Shown here: piece after piece, positions 25,638-34,220 of the stretch
Layout: each line of letters opens with the position of its first letter
How positions within the stretch are numbered: the stretch's first letter is position 1
From: Planobispora rosea
Lineage (GTDB): Bacteria; Actinomycetota; Actinomycetes; Streptosporangiales; Streptosporangiaceae
Length of the DNA: 64,000 nt
Reading direction: 5' to 3'
NCBI RefSeq assembly: GCF_014648175.1
Contig: NZ_BMQP01000009.1
Location: 62,001 to 126,000, forward strand
Translations under genes and position numbers: made by a program
The notes under the pieces: model-generated
Seen by the model: the letters and a program-made list of their open reading frames with translations, nothing else
What the model was told of the DNA's origin: nothing
Database searches by the model: none

Positions 25638-27509
25638 CTACGGGAGCGCGGGCGCCTCCTCGGCCGTTACCGCCGCCGGGATCAGCACGATCGCGCTGGT
25701 CCCGCCGTAGGGGGAGGGGCGCAGGGTGACCCGGACGCCCAGGCGGGAGGCGAGTGTCGCGACCACGAACAGGCCGAGCCGGTCGCTGTCGGCGAGATCG
25801 AACTCGGGACTCTCGGCCAGGCGGCGGTTGAGCTCGGCCAGCTCCGGCTCCGGGACGCCCATGCCGCGGTCCTCGACCTCGACCGCCAGCCCGGCCGCGG
25901 CGAGCTCGGTACGGATGATCACCCGCGTCTGCGGCGGGGAGAACACCGTCGCGTTCTCCACCAGCTCGGCGATCAGGTGGATGAGGTCGGTCACGGCGGA
26001 CCCGGCCAGCGAGACGGACGGGGCCGGCAGGACCTGGACCCGCGCGTAGTCCTCGATCTCCGCCACCGCCGCGCGCAGCACGTCGATCACGGGGACGGGA
26101 TTGCGCCAGCCCCGGCCGGGCGCCGCGCCGGACAGGATGATCAGGTTCTCCGCGTGGCGGCGCATCCTGGTGGTGAGGTGGTCCAGGCTGTAGAGGTCGG
26201 CGAGCGTCTCCGGCTGCTCCTCCTTGCGCTGCATCGCCTCAAGCTGGGTGAGCTGACGGTGGAGCAGCGACTGGTTGCGCCGGGCCAGGCTGACGAGGAC
26301 CTGGCTGACGCCCCGGCGCAGCCGGGCCTGGTCCGCGACCGCCTCGTAGGCGGTGTGCCGGACCGAGTCGAGCGCCTGCCCGATGTCGCGGATCTCGGGG
26401 GTTCCCTCGACCCGGGGCAGCGGTTCCTCCGGTGCCGGCCGGCCCCGCCGGAGCCGGTCCACCAGCTGCGGGAGCCGTACCTCCGCCAGCTCCCTGGCCA
26501 CGTCCCGCAGCGCGCCCAGCTCGGCGGCGAGCCGCCCGGCGAACCGCAACGAGAGCAGCACCGACAGCACCAGCACGACCAGGCCGAGGCCGCCCGCGAC
26601 CGCGATCTGGACCAGGATGGCGGTCGCGGCCGGGATGACCCGGCCGACGAGCAGATCGACCAGCTGGGCCTGCTCGTGCTCGACCTCGTTCCAGAGCCGG
26701 TCGACGGGCGACAGGTCGGCGGGCAGCTGACGGGAGGCCGCGACGCGGCTCTCCAGCGTGACGAAGGCGCGGTTGACCGCGGAGGCGTCCAGCTTCCCGT
26801 ACGGCCCGCGCAGCTCCGCGTCGAGCCGGGCCATGGCCTGCCGCTGCACCAGGCGGCGGGTCGAGACCAGCTGGGCGAACGCGGCGTGCTCGGCGTCGTT
26901 CAGCCTCCCGCCCGGGCCGACGGCCGTCAGCAGCGCCCGCTGCCTGGACAGGATCTCCTTGGCCTCGCCGAGCGCGGTGACCGATCGGGCCTGCTGGTAG
27001 ATGGAGATGTCCGGGACCAGGATCATCTGGTCGTACATGCGGAACACCGAGTCGATGATCCGGTTGTAGGAGTCGATCACCCGGATCGCGTCCGCGGACC
27101 CCGAGTCGACCAGGGCGCGGGCGGCGGGGAGCCGGTCGACCTCGGCGAAGACCGTGGTGAGCCGCATCCGCAGGTCCTCGCCGACCGTCTCCTGGGTGTC
27201 CTCGGCGAGAACGAGCCTGCGGAAGGCGGCCAGCGCCCGGTCGGACTTGAGCCGCTGCTGGACGAGGAGCTCCCGGCCCGATCGGGTCTTCAGGTGGCGC
27301 GCCGACTGCAGCCGCTCGTACTGCAGCTCGATGACCGCCTTCTCCGAGGGGGTCGCCACGCCGTTGACCAGGGTGTTGATCTCCAGGAGCCGCAGCCCGT
27401 CACCCAGCGTCAGGCTCGCGGCGAAGCCCCAGAGCAGGACGAGGGAGACGATCGGCACCAGCAGCAGAGCGGTGACCTTGAAGCGGATCGGCCGGCCAGA
27501 GTTGTCCAT
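25638..27509 (-). CDS. NIT-domain sensor histidine-kinase-like protein (CvnA type)
   Basis: A 623-residue membrane sensor. A helix at about 10-32, an extracellular NIT (nitrate/nitrite-sensing-like) four-helix domain (about 40-300) and a second helix at about 300-325 come first. A coiled linker and an ATPase domain follow, with the N-box HLIAELVENATVFSPP, EDRGMGVP, DRLGLFVVATLASRLG and GGTSAIVLIP. Such proteins usually head conservons (cvnA-B-C-D with roadblock, DUF742 and GTPase genes), but none of those partners is next to this gene. Whether it phosphorylates anything is unknown. Confidence 0.83.
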   Translation of the reverse strand: MDNSGRPIRFKVTALLLVPIVSLVLLWGFAASLTLGDGLRLLEINTLVNGVATPSEKAVIELQYERLQSARHLKTRSGRELLVQQRLKSDRALAAFRRLVLAEDTQETVGEDLRMRLTTVFAEVDRLPAARALVDSGSADAIRVIDSYNRIIDSVFRMYDQMILVPDISIYQQARSVTALGEAKEILSRQRALLTAVGPGGRLNDAEHAAFAQLVSTRRLVQRQAMARLDAELRGPYGKLDASAVNRAFVTLESRVAASRQLPADLSPVDRLWNEVEHEQAQLVDLLVGRVIPAATAILVQIAVAGGLGLVVLVLSVLLSLRFAGRLAAELGALRDVARELAEVRLPQLVDRLRRGRPAPEEPLPRVEGTPEIRDIGQALDSVRHTAYEAVADQARLRRGVSQVLVSLARRNQSLLHRQLTQLEAMQRKEEQPETLADLYSLDHLTTRMRRHAENLIILSGAAPGRGWRNPVPVIDVLRAAVAEIEDYARVQVLPAPSVSLAGSAVTDLIHLIAELVENATVFSPPQTRVIIRTELAAAGLAVEVEDRGMGVPEPELAELNRRLAESPEFDLADSDRLGLFVVATLASRLGVRVTLRPSPYGGTSAIVLIPAAVTAEEAPALP

Positions 27510-27616
27510 GCGTCGCCTTGCGGAGAAATTTCATGATGAAATGCGCGATCAGGGATCGCCTGAGGTTACACCTCCCGCGATCTGCAGGTCAGACCCCGCT
27601 CTCGAAGGAGACCCCC

Positions 27617-28069
27617 GTGCGGTTACCGCGTACCGCGTCCGGATGGACCATCGCCGTCTTCGGCCTGCTCGCCTTCCTGCTCGGCGGCCTGGGGCTGATC
27701 TCCCCGGACACCGTGCTCGGGATGCTCGGGTTCGAGGTCGTCCAGAACCGCGCGCCGGGTGACTACACCCTCGTCTACATGGCCGCCTCGTCCATGGCCG
27801 CGGTGAACATGGGGATCTACTACATGCTCGCCGCCGCCGTGGACTTCCGGCCGTTCTTCCTGTGGACGGTCCCGTTCCGCCTGCTCACCTTCACCGTCTT
27901 CACCATGCTGGTGGTCACCGGGGCGGCGCCCGGGAAGTTCCTCGGCGTGGGCCTGTGGGAGGGCGCGGGCGCGCTGATCACCGGGGCGGCGCTGTGGTGG
28001 GAGGCGCGCCGGGGCGGACGCCCCGGCCCGCGGCCGTCGGCGGCGGTGCTGGATTCGCCGCGTCCATGA
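27617..28069 (+). CDS. Small four-helix membrane protein, unknown function
   Basis: A 150-residue protein with about four hydrophobic helices (residues 10-30, 48-72, 78-100, 105-128) and a charged, proline-rich tail. The short loops and the FEVVQNRAPGDYTLVYMAAS segment are the only distinctive parts. GTG at 27617 follows AAGGAG at good spacing. It diverges from the NIT sensor gene, 107 bp between starts, so the two may share a control region. Confidence 0.7.
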   Translation: MRLPRTASGWTIAVFGLLAFLLGGLGLISPDTVLGMLGFEVVQNRAPGDYTLVYMAASSMAAVNMGIYYMLAAAVDFRPFFLWTVPFRLLTFTVFTMLVVTGAAPGKFLGVGLWEGAGALITGAALWWEARRGGRPGPRPSAAVLDSPRP

Positions 28070-28218
28070 GTGCGGGACCGCGCACGCCGGAGCGATGGTC
28101 GAGGCGGCCATGATCCGGCTCATGGCCGCCCGACCGGCCGGGGAGGAGATCGAGCCGCACGTGCACGTCGCGCGTCCTGGAGCGGTAGGCGGTGCCCGCC
28201 GCCCCGGGGCGCGGCGGG

Positions 28219-28779
28219 TCAGGACGCGGCGGTGGTGCGGGGGTGGGGCAGGACGAGCGGCCATTCCACGTCGACGGCGAGGGTCTCGTTGACGTAGTTG
28301 GTGAAGACGTTGCGGGCGACGTTCGCCACGGTCTCGACGATCTCCTCATCGGTCAGGCCCGCTTGCCGGGCCCTTTCGAAGTCGTCCTGGCTGAGGTGTC
28401 CCCGGTCCTTGGCGATGGTCACGGCCAGGTGCAGGATCGCCGCGGACTTCGGGTCGTCGCTTTCTCCGCGCCGGGCGGCGTCGATCTCCTCCGCCGGAAG
28501 TCCGGCCACGTTGCGCGAGACCATGGTGTGCGCCGACAGGCAGTAGGCGCAGCCGTTCAGTTCGGCCACCGCCAGCGCGATCCGCTCCTGGTCTGCGGCG
28601 CGCAGCACGCCCTCCTTCAACGCGCCGAACAACCCGAGGAACCCTCGCAGTGACGCGGGACTGTTGGCCAGGGCCTTGGCCATGTTGGGGATCACCCCCA
28701 TCGTCTGCTTGGTCGCCTGGAGCGACTCGGCGGGCGCTCCGGTCGCGGTGGCTGGGTCGATCAGGTTCACGCGGGCCAT
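28219..28779 (-). CDS. AhpD/carboxymuconolactone-decarboxylase-family peroxidase-like protein
   Basis: A 186-residue antioxidant-type enzyme with the AhpD redox motif Cys77-X2-Cys80 (LNGCAYCLSAH) and His84, preceded by the conserved ALAVAELNG helix. It may reduce hydroperoxides or an oxidised partner. GAGAGGTGA precedes the ATG at 28779; an in-frame GTG lies one codon upstream. It diverges from a TetR gene, and two operator copies lie between them, indicating control by that regulator. Confidence 0.87.
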   Translation of the reverse strand: MARVNLIDPATATGAPAESLQATKQTMGVIPNMAKALANSPASLRGFLGLFGALKEGVLRAADQERIALAVAELNGCAYCLSAHTMVSRNVAGLPAEEIDAARRGESDDPKSAAILHLAVTIAKDRGHLSQDDFERARQAGLTDEEIVETVANVARNVFTNYVNETLAVDVEWPLVLPHPRTTAAS

Positions 28780-28801
28780 CACAGGTCACCTCTCTCCAAA
28801 T

Positions 28802-28817
28802 CGAACAGAACTGTTCG
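28802..28817. promoter_or_regulatory. TetR operator copy 1 (ahpD side)
   Basis: CGAACAG-AA-CTGTTCG is a perfect dyad with 7-bp arms, 23 bp upstream of the AhpD-like start. The 20-bp segment 28804-28823 recurs exactly at 28859-28878. Confidence 0.75.
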
Positions 28818-28856
28818 TTCGATCACTCGGACCGTAGATCGTGTGCACCGATTCGT

Positions 28857-28872
28857 CAAACAGAACTGTTCG
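28857..28872. promoter_or_regulatory. TetR operator copy 2 (tetR side)
   Basis: CAAACAG-AA-CTGTTCG, one mismatch from perfect symmetry, is 55 bp from copy 1 and ends 16 bp before the tetR start codon. It overlaps the expected start site or leader, suiting autorepression. Confidence 0.75.
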
Positions 28873-28887
28873 TTCGATACTGGGAGC

Positions 28888-29445
28888 ATGAGGAAGACAG
28901 GAGCCCCGCCGGTCCGGGAACGACTGCTGGACACGGCCGATGCGCTCTTCTACGCCGAAGGCATCCGCGCGGTGGGCATCGACCGGGTGATCGCCGAGAG
29001 CAAGGTCTCCAAATCGACGATGTATGTGCACTTCCGTACCAAGGAAGAGCTGGTCGAGGCCTATCTGCGGCGGCGCACCGACCGGTGGCGCGCTCACGTG
29101 CACGCCGAGGTGGACCGGCGCGCCGACGACCCCCGGGGACGGGTGCTGGCGGTCTTCGATGTCTTCGACGAACAGTTGTCCGCGCCCGGCTACCGGGGGT
29201 GCCCGTTCGTCAACGCGGCCGCCGAATACCCGCACCATGAGGGAATCCAGAACGTCATCGCCTACCATCGGCGCTGGCTGACGGACCTGTTCCCGCACGT
29301 CGGCGCGGTGGACCGGGAGGAGCCGCTGGCCGCTGCGCTGCTCCAGCTCCTCGACGGCGCGGTGGTGGCCGCGCACCTGGACCGGGACCGGCAGGCGGCG
29401 CGGCGTGCCCGGCGAAGCGCCGGCCTGCTGCTGGCGGCACGCTGA
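28888..29445 (+). CDS. TetR-family repressor of the AhpD-like gene
   Basis: A 185-residue regulator with the TetR helix-turn-helix at about 14-60 (RLLDTADALFYAEGIRAVGIDRVIAESKVSKSTMYVHF) and a ligand-binding C-terminal domain containing a conserved GYRGCPFVNAAAEYP stretch. That Cys-containing segment is typical of the YxaF/LmrA-like branch and could sense oxidants or electrophiles. The two identical operators in the divergent promoter make the target clear; the inducer is unknown. The ATG follows GGGAG. Confidence 0.87.
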   Translation: MRKTGAPPVRERLLDTADALFYAEGIRAVGIDRVIAESKVSKSTMYVHFRTKEELVEAYLRRRTDRWRAHVHAEVDRRADDPRGRVLAVFDVFDEQLSAPGYRGCPFVNAAAEYPHHEGIQNVIAYHRRWLTDLFPHVGAVDREEPLAAALLQLLDGAVVAAHLDRDRQAARRARRSAGLLLAAR

Positions 29446-29518
29446 GGGACGTACTCCGGCTGCGGTGGAACCGGCCTGGCCGGCTCCGTGCACCGGCTAC
29501 CCACTGCTTCCTGAGACG

Positions 29519-29557
29519 GCGGCGCCGCCGTCCCGGGTGGGGGGACGGCGGCGCCGC
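29519..29557. terminator. Bidirectional hairpin between tetR and protease gene
   Basis: A perfect 16-bp stem (29519-29534 with 29542-29557) and a 7-nt loop lie between the convergent genes. There is no U-tract, as is common for actinobacterial terminators. Confidence 0.75.
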
Positions 29558-29573
29558 GATCAGAGGGGGTGGG

Positions 29574-31082
29574 TTACGGTCTGGTCAGGCCGAGGGTGTA
29601 GGAGCCGGAGCCACTGTAGGCGTGGACCCGGACCCGGTAGGTGCCCGCGGTGCCGTTGTAGGTGAAGGCCTCGTCGGGATTGGGACTGGTGCCCTGGGCC
29701 ACGGTGGTCCAGGTGGAGCCGCTCAGCCTCTGCAGGTAGGCGTCGAAGTCGGTGCCGTTGGGGCCGTCCAGGCAGATCCGGTGGGTGCCGGCGGCTGCCG
29801 TGTAGCCGCTGCTGCTGGGCTGGTAGGCGTTCTGGTTGGAGGTCAGCGAGCCGTTGTAGGTGTTCTGGTAGCCGCTGCACCCGGTCGGCGGGGTGCTGCC
29901 GCCCGCCAGGGTGAGCCCGTACGCCGAGAGGATCTCGTTGACCGGCTGGTGGTAGGTGGTCCCGCCGGAGGTGCAGTTGCCCGAGCCGCCGGAGGTGACG
30001 CCCTGGGCCTGGTCACCGGAGATGTAGGAGCCGCCGGAGTCGCCGGGCTCGGCGCAGACGGTGGTGCGGGTCACGCCGGTGATGGTGCCCTCGGGGTAGG
30101 TGACGCTGGTGTTGTGCTGGCTGATCGTGCCGCAGTGGTAGCCCGTCGTGGAGCCGGAGCGGCAGATGGACGAGCCGACGGCGCGCTGGGTGGAGCCGCG
30201 GACCGGCAGGATGCCGGAGTTGTAGGCGTTGACGACGCCGGTGGGGGTCCACTGGCTGTTGACCTCGACCCAGGCGTAGTCGTTGCCGGGGAAGGACGAG
30301 CCGCGGAAGGTGCCCTGGGCGACCCGGTTGTACCCGCTGGTCGTGGTGCCGACCCGGCCGCAGTGCCCGGCGGTGACGAACCCGCCCTGGCTGCCGGCCC
30401 TGGTGACCGAGAAGCCGACCGAGCAGCGCCCGCCGGAGCCCATGTAGTAGGCGTCGCCGCCGCGCACGTCGTAGAGCGGCTTGGGTTCCTCGGTGGAGGC
30501 CTCGATCCGGACGAGCGAGGCGTCCAGGCCGCTGCCGTTCACGAACGACTGGGCCTCGGCGGTGTCGCGGGCCAGCACGACGACGCTGTTGTTCTGTACG
30601 TCCACGTACCAGGACGGGATCGACTTCGGCGCGCTGTCGGCGAGCTCGTCGAGCCTGGCCTTGGCGGCGTCGAGCGCGGCCAGCGAGTGCTTGACCAGCT
30701 TGGCCTGAGCGCCGGCCTTGAGGATGTCGGCGACCCGGGTGGAGTCGCTGGTGGCGACCACCAGGTCGGCGGTGGGGCCGGCCAGCCAGAGCCCGGCGAA
30801 GTCGTCGGCGAGCTGCCGGGTGAACACCGACTCGACCTTGGCCGCGGCGGCCTCGTTGATCAGGCGGGTCTTGGCCTGCGCGCCGGTGATGCCGAGGTCG
30901 CGGCTGAGGGCGTCGACCATTGCGGGGTCGGTCTGGACGGTGGCCGCGGCCTGTGCCTTGGCCTGGGCGTACAGGGACTCGGGGGCGGATGAGCCGTCGG
31001 GTCCTGCATGGGCGATGGCGGGGGTGGCCACCAGCGTGAGGGCGAGCGCGAAGCCCGCCGTCACGGCACTTCTGCGGAGCAT
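29574..31082 (-). CDS. Secreted streptogrisin-type serine protease with C-terminal PPC-like domain
   Basis: A 502-residue preproenzyme. A signal peptide (about 1-24, ending TPAIAHA) and an alpha-lytic-protease-type prodomain (about 30-195) act as folding chaperone. The S1 catalytic domain (about 200-390) has triad motifs TAGHCG, NDYAWVEV and GDSGGSY and paired cysteines. A threonine/glycine linker leads to a C-terminal beta domain resembling bacterial pre-peptidase C-terminal (PPC) domains (about 400-502). The ATG at 31082 follows AGGAGAGATCAC. It lies directly downstream of a paralogue; the two catalytic domains are nearly identical. Confidence 0.9.
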   Translation of the reverse strand: MLRRSAVTAGFALALTLVATPAIAHAGPDGSSAPESLYAQAKAQAAATVQTDPAMVDALSRDLGITGAQAKTRLINEAAAAKVESVFTRQLADDFAGLWLAGPTADLVVATSDSTRVADILKAGAQAKLVKHSLAALDAAKARLDELADSAPKSIPSWYVDVQNNSVVVLARDTAEAQSFVNGSGLDASLVRIEASTEEPKPLYDVRGGDAYYMGSGGRCSVGFSVTRAGSQGGFVTAGHCGRVGTTTSGYNRVAQGTFRGSSFPGNDYAWVEVNSQWTPTGVVNAYNSGILPVRGSTQRAVGSSICRSGSTTGYHCGTISQHNTSVTYPEGTITGVTRTTVCAEPGDSGGSYISGDQAQGVTSGGSGNCTSGGTTYHQPVNEILSAYGLTLAGGSTPPTGCSGYQNTYNGSLTSNQNAYQPSSSGYTAAAGTHRICLDGPNGTDFDAYLQRLSGSTWTTVAQGTSPNPDEAFTYNGTAGTYRVRVHAYSGSGSYTLGLTRP

Positions 31083-31258
31083 GTGATCTCTCCTCATGTT
31101 GGGGGGTGCGCCGTCAACGTAGCCGTGCCAACAGGGAAAGCGGGTCTACCACTTCGCTCCTATCGCCGCGTTATGGTCCCTTCCGGTGTGTCTTCTCGCG
31201 GGCCCGGACCGGGGGGCGGCGACCCCCGGCCCGGAGCGCGGGACGGGGCGGATGCCGT

Positions 31259-31290
31259 TCCGGAACGGGACCGGGGGATCCCGTTCCGGA
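31259..31290 (-). terminator. Hairpin terminator after the second protease gene
   Basis: TCCGGAACGGGA (31259-31270) and TCCCGTTCCGGA (31279-31290) form a perfect 12-bp stem with an 8-nt loop, starting 12 bp beyond the stop codon of the gene ending at 31302. It also separates that gene from the downstream paralogue. Confidence 0.75.
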
Positions 31291-31301
31291 GGGTCAGGGG
31301 A

Positions 31302-32678
31302 TCAGACGCGCTGCCACAGGGCGGGGACGTTCGGCGGCTCCCAGCCCGGCTGCGAGGTGTGCGCCTGCAGGCACCGGTAGGTCGCGCCGCCGTAGGTCAC
31401 CTGGGCGCCCGGCGCGTAGGCGGTGTTCGGGGCCCAGGTGCCGCCCGGCTGGGTCACGGTCGGCGTCGGGGTGGGCTCGCCGGGACCGGTCCCGGCCGTC
31501 GCCAGCGTCAGGCCGTACGCCGAGAGGATCTCGTTGACCGGCTGGTGGTAGGTGGTCCCGCCGGAGGAGCAGTTGCCCGAGCCGCCGGAGGTGACGCCCT
31601 GGGCCTGGTCACCGGAGATGTAGGAGCCGCCGGAGTCGCCGGGCTCGGCGCAGACGGTGGTGCGGGTCACGCCGGTGATGGTGCCCTCGGGGTAGGTGAC
31701 GCTGGTGTTGTGCTGGCTGATCGTGCCGCAGCGGTACTGGGTGGTGGAGCCGGAGCGGCAGATGGAGGCGCCGACGGCGCGCTGGGTGGAGCCGCGGACC
31801 GGCAGGATGCCGGCGCTGTAACCGTTCACCACGCCCGTCGGCGTCCACTGGCTGTTGACCTCGACCCAGGCGTAGTCGTTGCCGGGGAAGGACGATCCGC
31901 GGAACGTTCCCTGGGCGACCCGGTTGTACCCGCTGGTCGTGGTGCCGACCCGGCCGCAGTGCCCGGCGGTGACGAACCCGCCCTGGCTGCCGGCCTTCGT
32001 CACCGAGAAGCCGACCGAGCAGCGCCCGCCGGAGCCCATGTAGTAGGCGTCGCCGCCGCGCACGTCGTAGAGCGCCCGGGGCTGCTCGTCCGACTGCTGC
32101 ACGCGCACGAGCGAGGCGGCCAGGCCGCTGCCGCCCACGGCGTCCCGGGCCGCGGCGGTGTCGCGGGCCAGCACGACGACGCTGTTGCTCTGCACGTCCA
32201 CGTACCAGAGCGAGGCCGCCTGGGAGACCTCCTCCGCGCGCCGGTCGAGCTCGCTCTTGGCCGACTCCAGCGCGGCCAGCGAGTGCTTGACCAGCTTGGC
32301 CTGCGCGCCGGCCCTGAGGATGCCGGCGACCCGGGTGGAGTCGTTCGTGGCGACCACCAGGTCGGCGGTGGGACCGGCCAGCCAGAGCCCGGCGAAACCG
32401 CCGCCGAGCTGCCGGCGCAGGACGGGCTCGACCTTGGCCGCGGCGGCCTCGTTGACCAGGCGGGTCCTGGCCTGCGCGCCGGTGATGCCGAGGTCGCGGC
32501 TGAGGGCGTCGACCATCCCCGGCTCGGGCTGGACGGCGGCCGCCGCCTCGGCCCGCGCCTGGGCGTACAGGGACTCGGGGGCGGACCCGCCGCCGGATAC
32601 GGCGTGGGCGATGGCGGGGGTGGCCACCAGCGTGAGGGCGAGCGCGAGGCCCGCCGTCACGGCGTTGTTACGGAGCAT
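31302..32678 (-). CDS. Secreted streptogrisin-type serine protease with chitin-binding-type domain
   Basis: A 458-residue paralogue of the preceding protease with the same signal peptide, prodomain and S1 layout (TAGHCG, NDYAWVEV, GDSGGSY). Instead of a PPC-like domain it ends, after a proline/threonine linker (PTPTVTQPGG), in a CBM5/12-type carbohydrate-binding module (TWAPNTAYAPGAQVTYGGATYRCLQAH, ending W-x-RV), probably binding chitin. This matches streptogrisin C architecture. The ATG at 32678 has the same AGGAGAGATCAC leader as its twin. Confidence 0.9.
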   Translation of the reverse strand: MLRNNAVTAGLALALTLVATPAIAHAVSGGGSAPESLYAQARAEAAAAVQPEPGMVDALSRDLGITGAQARTRLVNEAAAAKVEPVLRRQLGGGFAGLWLAGPTADLVVATNDSTRVAGILRAGAQAKLVKHSLAALESAKSELDRRAEEVSQAASLWYVDVQSNSVVVLARDTAAARDAVGGSGLAASLVRVQQSDEQPRALYDVRGGDAYYMGSGGRCSVGFSVTKAGSQGGFVTAGHCGRVGTTTSGYNRVAQGTFRGSSFPGNDYAWVEVNSQWTPTGVVNGYSAGILPVRGSTQRAVGASICRSGSTTQYRCGTISQHNTSVTYPEGTITGVTRTTVCAEPGDSGGSYISGDQAQGVTSGGSGNCSSGGTTYHQPVNEILSAYGLTLATAGTGPGEPTPTPTVTQPGGTWAPNTAYAPGAQVTYGGATYRCLQAHTSQPGWEPPNVPALWQRV

Positions 32679-32777
32679 GTGATCTCTCCTCGTGTTCAGG
32701 GGGTGCGCGGTCACCGTAGCGACGCCGACACGAGGAGCGGGTCTCCCAATTTATCCCTAAGTTTGAGTTATAACCCC

Positions 32778-32815
32778 TTTATGGCTCAACGGCACTCCTT
32801 GTAGCCCTTTTATGG
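32778..32815. promoter_or_regulatory. Repeated CCCTTTATGG motif upstream of the protease gene
   Basis: TTTATGG occurs at 32778-32784 and 32809-32815, each after a CCCT run, 31 bp (about three helical turns) apart. Related TTATGG copies are at 32851-32856 and upstream of the first protease near 31171. They could be sites for a shared protease regulator. Confidence 0.4.
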
Positions 32816-32850
32816 ATAATGCGAAGTTATGTCGGGTCTATAGCGGGTCG

Positions 32851-33810
32851 TTATGGAACGGTGCCGAACTGTGGGTTGTCCGCGATCCAGGCGGCATAGC
32901 GGGCGCTCCGCCGTACGGCGTCGGCGTGCGCGGCCTTGGCGTGTTCGGCGATCGCCGGGATGACCCGCGCGGTGGCCGCCTCGGGATGCCAGCCGAGCAG
33001 CTGCCGCCAGCGCAGCGGGGCGCCCGCGAGCGGGACGAGCCGCAGGCCCACGGCGGGCTGGAAGGTGGCCTGGCAGAGCACCGCCGCCCGGCCGACTTTG
33101 GCCAGGTGCATGCACGTGGCCACGTCGGTCTCGTAGATGGTCCGGGGCGTGAAGCCCTCCCGGGCGCAGGCCGCGGCGAAGCAGTCGCCGAAGCAGCCGT
33201 CGCCCGGCGCCACCGCCCACCGCTCCCCGGCCAGTTCGCCCAGCGCCACCTCCGGCCTGCCGGTCAGCGGATGGTCCTCGTTGAGCAGGACGAAGACCGG
33301 GTCCATGCCCACGGTCAGCCACGCCACCGGTCCCTCCACCGGCGGAGGGCTCTCCCCGCAGGCTCCGATGAGCGCGAAGTCGATCCGGCCCATGACGACC
33401 ATCGTGGCGATTTCCTTGGCCGACCAGGAGGTGGAGGTGGTCACCGGCGTCGACGGCCAGGCCGTCGCGAGCCGGTCCACCAGCCCTCCCAGGATCGGGC
33501 TGTTGGTGGCGCCCAGCCGGTAGCGGGGGATCTCCCCGCCGGTGTTGGCGAGCCGTACCGCCTCCTCCTGGAGCTCCTGGGCGGCGGGCAGCAGCACCCG
33601 TGCCCTGGACAGCACCAGTTCCCCGAGAGGGGTGAGCCTCGCGCCGTTGTGGTCGCGGTCGAAAAGAGTCCCCCCGAGCACCCGCTCGATCCGCTTGAGC
33701 TGCGCGGTCAGCGCAGGCTGGGCCAGCCCGAGATGGGTGGCCGCCTTGGTGACGCTCCCGGCCTCGGCGACCGCGCGCACGATCCTGAGGTGTCGGAGCT
33801 CGAGATCCAT
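32851..33810 (-). CDS. LysR-family transcriptional regulator
   Basis: A 319-residue regulator with an N-terminal winged helix (about 1-60: LRHLRIVRAVAEAGSVTKAATHLGLAQPALTAQLKRIE) and a LysR substrate-binding domain (about 90-300) with PVFVLLNEDHPL and a cysteine-containing GDGCFGDCFAAAC segment. The family usually autoregulates and controls a neighbour through T-N11-A dyads. One such dyad lies upstream. The downstream genes on its strand are the two secreted proteases, so protease control is a reasonable guess. Confidence 0.88.
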   Translation of the reverse strand: MDLELRHLRIVRAVAEAGSVTKAATHLGLAQPALTAQLKRIERVLGGTLFDRDHNGARLTPLGELVLSRARVLLPAAQELQEEAVRLANTGGEIPRYRLGATNSPILGGLVDRLATAWPSTPVTTSTSWSAKEIATMVVMGRIDFALIGACGESPPPVEGPVAWLTVGMDPVFVLLNEDHPLTGRPEVALGELAGERWAVAPGDGCFGDCFAAACAREGFTPRTIYETDVATCMHLAKVGRAAVLCQATFQPAVGLRLVPLAGAPLRWRQLLGWHPEAATARVIPAIAEHAKAAHADAVRRSARYAAWIADNPQFGTVP

Positions 33811-33852
33811 ACCGGGAAGGTAAGCCCCTGACGGTATGCCCGCAATCTAAAC

Positions 33853-33871
33853 GAGTCATGAAACTTGACTC
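33853..33871. promoter_or_regulatory. LysR-type T-N11-A dyad
   Basis: GAGTCA (33853-33858) and TGACTC (33866-33871) flank a 7-bp spacer, giving a T-N11-A core 43 bp upstream of the LysR start and 77 bp upstream of the divergent small gene. Confidence 0.5.
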
Positions 33872-33947
33872 AATTTCGTGGAACGTTGCTAAGAACGGAC
33901 TCCACCCCGGAAGGTGAGCGCGTCGCGGGACGGGGTAGGCGGAACCC

Positions 33948-34172
33948 ATGACGACGATGGGAATCGATCCGAAGGACCTGACGGAGGAGGACCTCCTCCG
34001 CGAACTGCGGCACCTGCACGCCACCCGGACCGACGCCTTCCTGCACGGCTCCGCCGACGCGCTCTCCCGGCACACGACGCGGACCGAGGAGCTGGAGGAG
34101 GAGTACCTGCGCCGCCACCCCGAGCGCCAGGTCGATCCCGAGCGGTTGCGCGAGGGCGCCCGGCAGCGTTGA
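33948..34172 (+). CDS. DUF6158-like small protein
   Basis: Seventy-four residues, charged and helical (LTEEDLLRELRHLHATRTDAFLHGSADALSRHTTRTEELEEEYLRRHPER). The pattern agrees with DUF6158, a short family common in actinomycetes with unknown function. No membrane segment or cysteine. The next gene begins 48 bp downstream on the same strand, suggesting a two-gene unit. Confidence 0.72.
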   Translation: MTTMGIDPKDLTEEDLLRELRHLHATRTDAFLHGSADALSRHTTRTEELEEEYLRRHPERQVDPERLREGARQR

Positions 34173-34220
34173 CCGGTGACAGGCGCAAGGTCACCGGGCC
34201 CGATCCGAGGAGGTACGGCC

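Noticed and set aside
28219..28779. Annotation as the PcaC decarboxylase because of the carboxymuconolactone decarboxylase fold
   Set aside because: The CAYC redox motif and TetR context fit the AhpD-like branch, and PcaC activity is already supplied by pcaL.
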